This document shows, in pieces, positions 43,953 to 51,318 of a stretch of DNA of 64,000 bases (its first letter is position 1; every line of letters starts with the position of its first letter). A model generated the notes under the pieces. The model was given only the letters and a program-made list of their open reading frames with translations, did not search any database and was not told the DNA's origin. Origin of the DNA: Bacteroides eggerthii (GTDB taxonomy: Bacteria; Bacteroidota; Bacteroidia; Bacteroidales; Bacteroidaceae); NCBI RefSeq assembly GCF_025146565.1, contig NZ_CP102258.1:3876001-3940000 (forward strand), written 5' to 3'. Made by a program: the position numbers and the translations under genes.

Positions 43953-44049
43953 AGTGGAAAATTTCAAAGAGACAAGATGGAATATGACAGCTTGCGCTAT
44001 ATTAAAATATATAGCACAGGTGCGTCACTTCGTCTCTAGGTATTCCACT
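43953..44049 (+). other. Nested inverted repeats in the tetR2 leader
   Basis: Three nested pairings are seen: agtggaa (43953-43959) with ttccact (44043-44049), agagac (43968-43973) with gtctct (44032-44037), and gctatat (43996-44002) with atatagc (44009-44015). The RNA could fold into one long stem that ends 12 nt before a possible early start codon at 44061. It may be a leader regulator or a stand-alone RNA. Confidence 0.45.
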
Positions 44050-44105
44050 ACCATGTTTGGATGTTGATTGCGTCTATGCTATTTTTTTATAATATAGGCA
44101 GTAGG

Positions 44106-44630
44106 ATGGACCCGAATTTGAAACAGCGGATTATAGAGGAGGCATACAGGTTATTCATCACAAAAGGAATGAAGCAGACCTCATTCTGTGATGTGGCTGT
44201 TGCCGTGCATAAATCCAAAGGGGCTGTCATACACTACTTTCCTTCCAAAAAGAAACTGATTGATGCGGTTGTCAGAATGCGTTTTTTCCCCGACTCGCAG
44301 ATTTCTTGTGAAATGTATTCTTTGGCTGACAAGGATTGGAATGAGTTTTTAAGGCAATACAGGAATCCGATAGAACGGGTGATAAACAGTTTTCCCGAAC
44401 ATCTGAATGGCAATCTCCTGATATGTTATATGCAGTTTGTTTCCTCCGCCCATGAATATATGGACGAATTTCCACAAATGTATCAGCAACTTCTTGTCCG
44501 GGAACAGGACTTTCTTTCCAATGTGGCTTATGGTCATAAAATAAGTTTGAAGGATGCCAAGGCGTTCAGCAGACAGGCATTGAACACTTCTATTGGTAAG
44601 ACTTTCTTGGGGATGTTCTCAGAAATTTAG
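44106..44630 (+). CDS. TetR-family regulator 2
   Basis: From ATG 44106 (MDPNLKQRIIEEAYRLF) this is a 174-residue TetR-like protein; an earlier in-frame ATG at 44061 would add 15 hydrophobic residues that do not belong to the fold. The HTH (about 3-52) ends with VIHYFPSKKKLIDAVV. The C-terminal domain is helical and short for the family. It lies between the KAS III gene and the large palindrome at the rteA-like promoter, 120 bp downstream of its stop, so it is the nearest candidate to bind there. Confidence 0.8.
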   Translation: MDPNLKQRIIEEAYRLFITKGMKQTSFCDVAVAVHKSKGAVIHYFPSKKKLIDAVVRMRFFPDSQISCEMYSLADKDWNEFLRQYRNPIERVINSFPEHLNGNLLICYMQFVSSAHEYMDEFPQMYQQLLVREQDFLSNVAYGHKISLKDAKAFSRQALNTSIGKTFLGMFSEI

Positions 44631-44746
44631 GTCCGCATTCCTTTCCTTTTCTTCCCTTTCAGTTCATTCCGTTGTCTTTTAGACTGATAAATGATAAAAC
44701 TTTACTTGCTGGAACCTGTTTTTTTTCATTATTCTTGGAAAAGGCT

Positions 44747-44754
44747 TATCTTTG
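44747..44754 (+). promoter_or_regulatory. -7 box of the rteA-like gene
   Basis: TATCTTTG is an exact TAnnTTTG match whose last five bases lie inside the left arm of the palindrome (44750-44789). No clear -33 TTTG is present. A protein on the palindrome would cover the -7 box and the start site near 44761. Confidence 0.6.
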
Positions 44755-44789
44755 CAAAATAAACCGACTGGTCGGTTTATTTTGCAAAG
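44750..44789. promoter_or_regulatory. Perfect 2 x 19-bp palindromic operator
   Basis: Left arm CTTTGCAAAATAAACCGAC (44750-44768), two-base centre tg, and the exact inverse in 44771-44789. Chance alone would not give 19 matched bases. The site overlaps the -7 box and start of the rteA-like gene, the position of a repressor operator, and shares the aaaccgac/gtcggttt core with sites near the first tetR. Confidence 0.8.
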
Positions 44790-44826
44790 AATTTTAATAG
44801 AATATAATGAATTAAAAAGTGAATAA

Positions 44827-47166
44827 TTGGAAAGTAGGAATAAATTGTTGAAATCTTTGCGCCTGCAACCGCTTCTTGCCAAAATAGCGGTAGGATATAT
44901 GGCCAAGATTGTAGTTATAAGTGGTATTGCTTACGTTGGCATCTGCGAATGGAAAGAGACTAAGGCCAGGGAAATGGAAGTACGGATGATTAACCGGAAA
45001 AAGCATGAGATAAATGATATATATGTGAAAATGCTCAGGCTTTCTTTCTTCTGTGAAACCTTTATGGAGTGGAGTGAGCAGGATTTTTTATTATTTCAGA
45101 AACAGAGACGGCACATTGACAGCCTGTTGTGTAGCTTGAGGTACTCCTCTTCCGGCTCACATACAGACAGCATCCGTAATTTGTGGAGAGCCAAGGAGCG
45201 GTATATGCGGGAAATCATATATTGGGTACACAGGCAGGAGGAAGCCGACCGGGAAATTGCAGCGCAAATTCCGGCCATTGCCAAACAGAGTGAACGGGAA
45301 AATGCCCCCAAAGGGGGATTCCTGAAGAGGTTGTTCGCAAAACGCCACAAGGCGGATACTCCTTCTGCCGCCTCCATGCTTCATGAACTTAACCGGAGCG
45401 TGGTTGGCAGACAGCAGGCGTATGCCCGGAAGCTGGCAGAACGGACGGACAGCTTGGATAGGATGAACAGAAGGCTGAACGTGCAGTTGCGGCAGATGAT
45501 TGAGAATATGGATGGAACGGTACAAGCGGAATTGAAGAGACAGGAAGAAGAAGTTGCGGAAGCCGGGAAACGGTCATTTGCCACGGTCATCGGTCTGACG
45601 GCATTCATGGTTTTGCTGCTGATATGGTCCTATATGGTGATACACCGGGACATGATGCGTATAAACCGTTATAAAAAAAGGCTGGAAGGCACAGTCCGTC
45701 AGTTGGAGCAGACCGTTCTTGAAAACGAGGAACTGATTGAGGCAAGAAAGAAAATCATGCTGGCCGTAACCCATGACTTGCGTGCGCCGCTTGCTTCTAT
45801 CAGCAGCTATGCGGAATTGCTTTCCACGGAAAGAGAAGTGTCGAAGTGCAGGGAATACAGCCGGAACATACGGCAGGTGGCGAGACACATGTCTTCCATG
45901 CTGAATTCCCTGTTGGGATTTTTCCGGTTGGAGAGTGGCGGGGAAAAGGCCGTTCCTGTCCCGTTCAGGTTATGTTCCGTCACCGAGATTTTGGAAACGG
46001 ATTTTATGCCGCTGGCGGCAGGAAAAAACCTTTTGCTGAACGTGCTGAGTGCCGGAGATGCGGTTGTTATAGGAGATAGGGACAGGATAATACAGATAGG
46101 AAGCAACTTGTTGTCCAATGCAATCAAGTTTACGGAGCGGGGAAGTGTAACGGTTCGCACACAATTTGACCAGGGCGTATTGACGCTTATCGTGGAAGAT
46201 ACCGGCACCGGAATGGACGATGAGGAGCAGACACGCATTTTCACTGCATTCGAGAGGCTTCCCAATGCGATTGCGGAAGAAGGGGTCGGACTGGGACTTT
46301 CAATAGTAAAAGGTCTGGTCGGATTGTTGGACGGCAGGATTGAAGTGGCAAGCCGGAAAGGGGTGGGCAGCCGGTTCACTGTCTGTCTTCCTTTGGCTGT
46401 GGCAGAGGAAGCGACGGCGGAGAGCGGCAGGAGCCGGATTTCCGTACGGTCCTATACGGTACTGGTATTGGACAATGACACCGTTTTGCTGGCGGCAATC
46501 AGGGAAATGTTTGCGTATCACGGGGTGGCTTGCACGGTATGTGAGAACACGCGTGATCTGATGGAGCATGTCCGCAGCCGTAGTTATGACCTTTTGATTA
46601 CGGATTTGAAAATGCCCCGGACAAACGGATTCGAGGTGTTGAAGCTCCTGCGCATGGCCAATGTGGGAAATTCACGGAGCATTCCGGTTATCGCGAGTAC
46701 CGCATCGGGAAACTGCGATACGGGGGATTTGTATGCGGCAGGGTTTTCGGGCTGTTTGAAAAAGCCGTTTTCCGCCGAAGAACTTTTGCAGGTATGTACG
46801 GAATGTCTGGGAAGTGAAAGGCAGTCTGAACAAATAGACCTCGATGCCCTGCTGAAATATGGGAACAGGAGGAAGATGCTGGATACCCTGATTCGGGAGA
46901 CCAGGAAGGATATGGAGGCTATGGCTGAATGTGCAGAAAAGAATGATCATGAGGCACTGAAAGAATGGATACATCATCTGACAGGCTCATGGGAGATCAT
47001 TCATGCCGGCAAGCCGCTGCGTGAGTTGTTCGCACTGCTTCAGGATTCGGGAGAGTTTTCTGTGGACGAGTTCGGGCGGACTGTACAGCAGGTATTGGAA
47101 AAAGGAAAAGAAATAATATGTTTGGCACAACAGGCTAAGAAAGCTTATGAGAGTAATTGTTGTTGA
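44827..47166 (+). CDS. rteA: RteA-like hybrid histidine kinase
   Basis: This 779-residue sensor starts at TTG 44827; the next ATG (44899) would cut into the first membrane helix. Order: membrane helix (about 22-42), a helical sensor part with coiled coils (to about 250), second membrane helix (about 253-277), HisKA with H316 (VTHDLRAPLASIS), HATPase (DRIIQIGSNLLSNAIKF, GTGMD, GVGLGLSIVKGL), a receiver domain with D593 (LLITDLKMPR) and a C-terminal HPt with H716 (HHLTGSW). Together with the overlapping sigma-54 regulator this matches RteA/RteB of CTnDOT-type elements, which start excision and transfer. The signal is unknown. Confidence 0.85.
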   Translation: MESRNKLLKSLRLQPLLAKIAVGYMAKIVVISGIAYVGICEWKETKAREMEVRMINRKKHEINDIYVKMLRLSFFCETFMEWSEQDFLLFQKQRRHIDSLLCSLRYSSSGSHTDSIRNLWRAKERYMREIIYWVHRQEEADREIAAQIPAIAKQSERENAPKGGFLKRLFAKRHKADTPSAASMLHELNRSVVGRQQAYARKLAERTDSLDRMNRRLNVQLRQMIENMDGTVQAELKRQEEEVAEAGKRSFATVIGLTAFMVLLLIWSYMVIHRDMMRINRYKKRLEGTVRQLEQTVLENEELIEARKKIMLAVTHDLRAPLASISSYAELLSTEREVSKCREYSRNIRQVARHMSSMLNSLLGFFRLESGGEKAVPVPFRLCSVTEILETDFMPLAAGKNLLLNVLSAGDAVVIGDRDRIIQIGSNLLSNAIKFTERGSVTVRTQFDQGVLTLIVEDTGTGMDDEEQTRIFTAFERLPNAIAEEGVGLGLSIVKGLVGLLDGRIEVASRKGVGSRFTVCLPLAVAEEATAESGRSRISVRSYTVLVLDNDTVLLAAIREMFAYHGVACTVCENTRDLMEHVRSRSYDLLITDLKMPRTNGFEVLKLLRMANVGNSRSIPVIASTASGNCDTGDLYAAGFSGCLKKPFSAEELLQVCTECLGSERQSEQIDLDALLKYGNRRKMLDTLIRETRKDMEAMAECAEKNDHEALKEWIHHLTGSWEIIHAGKPLRELFALLQDSGEFSVDEFGRTVQQVLEKGKEIICLAQQAKKAYESNCC

Positions 47167-48466
47167 GGACAATGTCTTGTTCTGTAATTATATCTGCAAT
47201 TTTTTGCAGAAGGCGGATTTGGATACTGTAAGGACTTACAGGCTGGCACAGGCTAAGAAGGTCATTGGGACATCCGTCCGTGAGGATGACATCGTATTGG
47301 CGGATTTAAGATTGCCTGACGGGGAAAGTACCACGCTGTTGCAGTGGATGAGGGAGAACGGCTATATGCACCCGTTCATCATGATGACTAATTATGAAGA
47401 GATACATTCTGCGGTTCATACCATGAAGCTGGGTGCGGAAGATTATATCCTCAAACCGCTGGTTGAAACCAGGCTGCTGCCCGTAATCAAAAAAATAAGG
47501 ACGGTGAACGAGGCTTTCACCAAGGTAATCTATGAACGCAAAAGCACCCCTTTTTGCGAGTTGAACCGGTACATTCACATGGTAGCGCCGACGGATATGA
47601 CGGTACTGATATTGGGAAGCACCGGAACGGGAAAGGAACACCTGGCAAAAAAGATTCACAGGCAGAGCCTCAGATCCGGCAAGCCGTATGTAACGGTCGA
47701 TTGCGGCAGTTTGTCCAAAGAGCTGGCACCTTCCGCCTTTTTCGGCCATGTCAAGGGGGCGTTTACCGGAGCCACAGAGGAAAAGGCAGGATATTTTCAG
47801 GAAGCGCAGGGAGGCACCCTGTTCATGGATGAGGTGGAGAACCTTTCGATAGAAACGCAGCGGATGCTGTTGCGTGCCATGGAGGAACGGCGATATCGTC
47901 CGGTAGGCGGACAACGGGACAGGCTGATGGATGTGCGCATCATTGCGGCCACCAATGAGGATTTGCAGGAGGCTGTTGCGGAAAAGCGTTTCCGGAAGGA
48001 CCTGCTTTATCGCTTTCAGGATTTTACCATCACCGTACCTGCATTGCATAATTGCCTGGAGGATATACTGCCTTTGGCGGATTTTTTCCGGGAGCAATCT
48101 TGCGGGTTGCTCCGGAAAGAGGTCTTGGATTTTGACGAACCGGCAAAGAAGATGCTGCTGGGATACAGTTGGCCGGGAAATGTACGGGAACTGAAGCAGG
48201 TCATTCATGCGGCGGTATTGATATGCAAAGGAAAACTGATTACCCCCAATTCCTTACGGCTCCAATATACGGGAGAGTCCGTTTCTGACCCCATGGGGAA
48301 AGAGAAGATAGACAAGTGTTTGCAGAAAGATGAAAGAAGAAACATAGAACAGATCAAGACGGCTCTTTCCATCTCTAAAGGGAACCTGACACAGGCAGCG
48401 GCCTTGTTGGGAATCAGCCGCCCGACCCTTTACAAGAGAATGAGCCTGCACGGAATTTCCAGATAG
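47147..48466 (+). CDS. rteB: RteB-like sigma-54-dependent response regulator
   Basis: This 439-residue NtrC-type activator overlaps the kinase gene by 20 bp. Receiver: acidic EDN near 7-9 and phospho-acceptor D53 (LADLRLPDGE). AAA+ domain: Walker A GSTGTGKE, the sigma-54 contact loop GAFTGA (about 204-209), Walker B TLFMDEVEN and the R-finger region. The C-terminal Fis-type HTH is GNLTQAAALLGISRPTLYKRM (about 412-432). In CTnDOT, RteB turns on rteC and so excision; here no rteC-like gene is recognised, so downstream targets are open. Confidence 0.88.
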   Translation: MRVIVVEDNVLFCNYICNFLQKADLDTVRTYRLAQAKKVIGTSVREDDIVLADLRLPDGESTTLLQWMRENGYMHPFIMMTNYEEIHSAVHTMKLGAEDYILKPLVETRLLPVIKKIRTVNEAFTKVIYERKSTPFCELNRYIHMVAPTDMTVLILGSTGTGKEHLAKKIHRQSLRSGKPYVTVDCGSLSKELAPSAFFGHVKGAFTGATEEKAGYFQEAQGGTLFMDEVENLSIETQRMLLRAMEERRYRPVGGQRDRLMDVRIIAATNEDLQEAVAEKRFRKDLLYRFQDFTITVPALHNCLEDILPLADFFREQSCGLLRKEVLDFDEPAKKMLLGYSWPGNVRELKQVIHAAVLICKGKLITPNSLRLQYTGESVSDPMGKEKIDKCLQKDERRNIEQIKTALSISKGNLTQAAALLGISRPTLYKRMSLHGISR

Positions 48467-48502
48467 GTTTGTTTGCGATACAGTTTTCCCCTCATCAAAG
48501 GA

Positions 48503-48619
48503 AAATCGAATTTGTCTTGCCGGCCGCATTTGCCGAATCTTTTCGTGGAAATTTTCCTTGCGGCTTCGCCGTGGAAAATTTTCACGAAAAAGAATGCGGC
48601 GGCAATCCAGATTCGATTT
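48503..48619. repeat. Large inverted repeat, hairpin A
   Basis: Outer arms aaatcgaat (48503-48511) and attcgattt (48611-48619), middle arms gccgcatt/aatgcggc, and an inner near-perfect 18-bp stem (48540-48557 with 48572-48589, one mismatch) closed by ggcttcgcc. It lies 37 bp after rteB and could be a strong terminator or processing signal. Hairpins B and C have the same plan, though not the same bases. Confidence 0.65.
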
Positions 48620-48960
48620 GAAAAACGATTACAGGGGCAAACTGCGACCGACGTGACGCATGGATAAAGGATATGGGCTGCTTGAAGAGGCCGTGTTTCA
48701 TAATCCATGAAATTCCACATATCCAGCCGGAATACAGGTCTTATGAAAGTCTTGCTGTAAAAAAGCGGAAGGCATGAGAAGACAGGGGGCTTCAGCTCCC
48801 TCTGTTCTGCATGGTTTTCTTTCCTGTCCGCCTGCTCTTTTTCTGGTGTCGGATGCGCAGGCTTTTTCCCTTCTGCCTCACGTATCTTCTCTCTTTCCGT
48901 TCATTCACTTCCCCTCTTCTCCGTTCACGGTTTAGCCGTTGGAAACAGTCGTGTTTATGA

Positions 48961-48990
48961 CATCTGATGACATTTGATGACATCTGATGA
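48961..48990 (+). repeat. Triple 10-bp repeat, cluster 2
   Basis: Three tandem units (catctgatga, catttgatga, catctgatga), then a part unit (cac). They end exactly 40 nt before an exact -7 box, TACCTTTG (49031-49038), which has no TTTG at -33. The layout suggests an activator that contacts RNA polymerase from about -85 to -55 at the operon of the DUF4099 gene. Confidence 0.8.
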
Positions 48991-49030
48991 CACCTTTTTG
49001 AAAATCAGCATATTATTTGGAAATACCCCA

Positions 49031-49038
49031 TACCTTTG
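49031..49038 (+). promoter_or_regulatory. -7 box of the DUF3945-topoisomerase operon
   Basis: TACCTTTG is an exact match. The transcript would start near 49045, so a TTG start at 49036 is ruled out and ATG 49078 is chosen for the first gene. Confidence 0.6.
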
Positions 49039-49077
49039 AAGCGTCAAAGCAATTCATTAACCCCTAAAAGAAAAGGT

Positions 49078-50916
49078 ATGGCACAAGAAAAGACCCCGAA
49101 CGAAAAGCCCAAACGGACTCGGAAGCCGAAGGCCGGAAGTGATGCTCTCCCGGTGGAACAGATTACGGAATTGATGCTGGTTCATAACAAGAACGATCCG
49201 AAATTCGGAGTACAGGCTGTCAGTGAAATTGACAAGGACGGAAAAGCGAAGACGGTTCCGGCGGACGAGAAGAATGAAAACTCATTCCTGAAATTCGACA
49301 AGAATTCGAGTATTCTCGAAAACTTCATCAAGAATTTTTGGAGCCAGCTCAAGGAACCTACCCATTTCCGCCTGCTCCGCATGACCTACCACGACTACAA
49401 GGTGAACAAGCAGGCCATCAGGGATTTGTCGGAGGGAAAGCAGACGGATGCGGTGAAAGAGTTCCTCAAACGCTACGAAATCCGTCCGAGAGAAAACAAG
49501 AAGGAACAAAGTGTAAACCAAAAAGAAACAACAGCTATGGCAGACAAAGAGACACAACCGCAGGAACCCCTGCAACAGAGCGAAGTACAGCAGGCGGCAC
49601 AGCAACAGCAGCAGCCCCAGGCTCAACAGGCAGCGCAGGAGTCGCAAGGACCGCGTTACCGGTATAATGAGAACATGGTCAACTGGGAGGAGTTGGAAAA
49701 GGTCGGAATCTCAAAGGCTTCGCTGGAACAGCAGGGACTCCTTGATTCCATGCTGAAGGGCTACAAGACCAACAAACTGGTGCCCCTGACCATCCATCTT
49801 TCCGGTTTGCTGACAGCCAAACTGGATGCAAGGCTCTCACTCATCCCGCAACAGGACGGACAGGTGGGACTTGCCATTCACGGCATACGCAAGGAACCGC
49901 AGTTGGAACGTCCTTATTTCGGGTTTAACTTTAACGAGGAGGACAAGAAGAACCTGCGTGAGACCGGCAACATGGGGCGTGTGGCGGAACTCAATCTGCG
50001 CGGAAGTGAATATACCCCCTGTCTGATTTCCATCGACAAGAGCACCAACGAGCTGGTTGCCGTCCGTCAGGAGCACGTTTACATCCCGCAGGAAGTGAGC
50101 GGGGTCAAACTTACCGCAGAGGAAATCAGGCTGCTGAAGGAGGGACAGCCTGTCAAAGTGGAGGGCATGACTTCCAAAGCGGGCAAGGAATTCGATGCCA
50201 CACTCCAGTACAGTGCCGAGCGCAGGGGACTGGAATTCATCTTTCCGAAAAACCAGATTTTCAACGAACGTTCCATCGGAGGCGTGCCTCTCTCGCCCAC
50301 CCAGATAAAAATGCTCAGCGAAGGACATACCATTCTGGTGGAAGACATGAAGTTCAGGAACAGGAATGACACCTTCTCGTCCTTTGTAACGATAGACAAG
50401 GTAACGGGGCGCCCGAACTACACGCGGCACAATCCGGAAACCGGAGAGATTTATATTCCAAAGGAAATCTGCAACGTGCAGCTGACTGCCGAAGACAGGG
50501 AAACCCTGCGCAAGGGACAGCCGGTCTATCTGGAAAACATGATCGGGCGCAACGGGGAGGAATTCTCCTCGTTCGTCAAGCTGGATATGAATACCGGCAG
50601 GACGATGTATTCACGCACGCCGAACGGATTCAACGAGCAGCAGGCACCGCGTATTCCGGCGGAGGTTTACGGGCACGTGTTCACGGCACAGGAAAAAGCG
50701 AACCTCCAGGATGGCAAGACTTTGCTTGTCGAAGGGCTGAAAAACAACGGGCAGACCTTCAGTTCCTACCTGAAAGTCAATCCCTATTCCGGGCAGTTGC
50801 AGTATTTTCAGGAAAATCCGGACATCCGCAGGGACACTTCCCGCCGTGCCACACAGACGGAAACCGCACAGGGACAGCAGCAGGAGCAGAAGAAGGGTGC
50901 ATCGCAGGCGGTATAG
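49078..50916 (+). CDS. DUF4099/DUF3945 repeat protein
   Basis: This 612-residue protein is typical of Bacteroidales conjugative elements. Order: basic start (KPKRTRKPK), a helical domain (about 25-140), a Gln/Ala-rich linker (about 155-195), a DUF4099 domain (about 200-275, NWEELEKVGISKASLEQQGLLDSMLKGYKTNKLVPL) and four DUF3945-like repeats (about 280-585), each with a pattern such as LTAEEIRLLKEGQPVKVEGM. The function of these domains is not established. It is first in an operon with a stand-alone DUF4099 protein and the topoisomerase, and it is headed by the 10-bp repeat cluster. Confidence 0.8.
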   Translation: MAQEKTPNEKPKRTRKPKAGSDALPVEQITELMLVHNKNDPKFGVQAVSEIDKDGKAKTVPADEKNENSFLKFDKNSSILENFIKNFWSQLKEPTHFRLLRMTYHDYKVNKQAIRDLSEGKQTDAVKEFLKRYEIRPRENKKEQSVNQKETTAMADKETQPQEPLQQSEVQQAAQQQQQPQAQQAAQESQGPRYRYNENMVNWEELEKVGISKASLEQQGLLDSMLKGYKTNKLVPLTIHLSGLLTAKLDARLSLIPQQDGQVGLAIHGIRKEPQLERPYFGFNFNEEDKKNLRETGNMGRVAELNLRGSEYTPCLISIDKSTNELVAVRQEHVYIPQEVSGVKLTAEEIRLLKEGQPVKVEGMTSKAGKEFDATLQYSAERRGLEFIFPKNQIFNERSIGGVPLSPTQIKMLSEGHTILVEDMKFRNRNDTFSSFVTIDKVTGRPNYTRHNPETGEIYIPKEICNVQLTAEDRETLRKGQPVYLENMIGRNGEEFSSFVKLDMNTGRTMYSRTPNGFNEQQAPRIPAEVYGHVFTAQEKANLQDGKTLLVEGLKNNGQTFSSYLKVNPYSGQLQYFQENPDIRRDTSRRATQTETAQGQQQEQKKGASQAV

Positions 50917-50970
50917 ACCTGCTCGGAGAGAAACAGAATCAATCATACAAACCTAAAAAAAACGAATCGT

Positions 50971-51246
50971 ATGAATACGGATCAGAATACCCGTCATATT
51001 TATAAGACGGAAGATATCGACTGGGACGGTCTGAAGGCCGCAGGTATCAGTAAGAAACAACTGGAAGCGGAAGGCAACATGGAACTGTTGCTGCAAGGAA
51101 AGGAAACGGGCATCGTTCCGCTGAAACTCCATATTTCGGTCCTCAGCCTGACAATGGATGCCACGCTGAAGCTGGTACCCGACGGCAACGGCAGGCCGGT
51201 TATGGAAATAAACGGTCTCCGTCAGAAGGAGGAGGCGGCAGTTTGA
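50971..51246 (+). CDS. Stand-alone DUF4099 protein
   Basis: This 91-residue protein repeats the DUF4099 domain of the gene before it: IDWDGLKAAGISKKQLEAEGNMELLLQGKETGIVPLKLHISV, aligned with WEELEKVGISKASLEQQGLLDSMLKGYKTNKLVPLTIHLSG upstream. It ends with GNGRPVMEINGLRQ, again like the longer protein. A duplication of that domain is the simplest origin. It lies 54 bp downstream and 72 bp before the topoisomerase ATG, so it is probably co-transcribed. Function is unknown. Confidence 0.75.
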   Translation: MNTDQNTRHIYKTEDIDWDGLKAAGISKKQLEAEGNMELLLQGKETGIVPLKLHISVLSLTMDATLKLVPDGNGRPVMEINGLRQKEEAAV

Positions 51247-51318
51247 CCGGGAAACAATAAGTATAACTCACGTTCCGTGCCGTTCCTGACGGTACGGAAC
51301 ATCAAAAGGAAAAAGAAT

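Larger units (their letters stand above)
48467..49030. other. Intergenic region after rteB
   Basis: No gene is supported in this 560-bp gap; short open frames in it fall inside inverted repeats. It contains the large hairpin at 48503-48619 and the second cluster of 10-bp repeats at 48961-48990. Confidence 0.6.
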
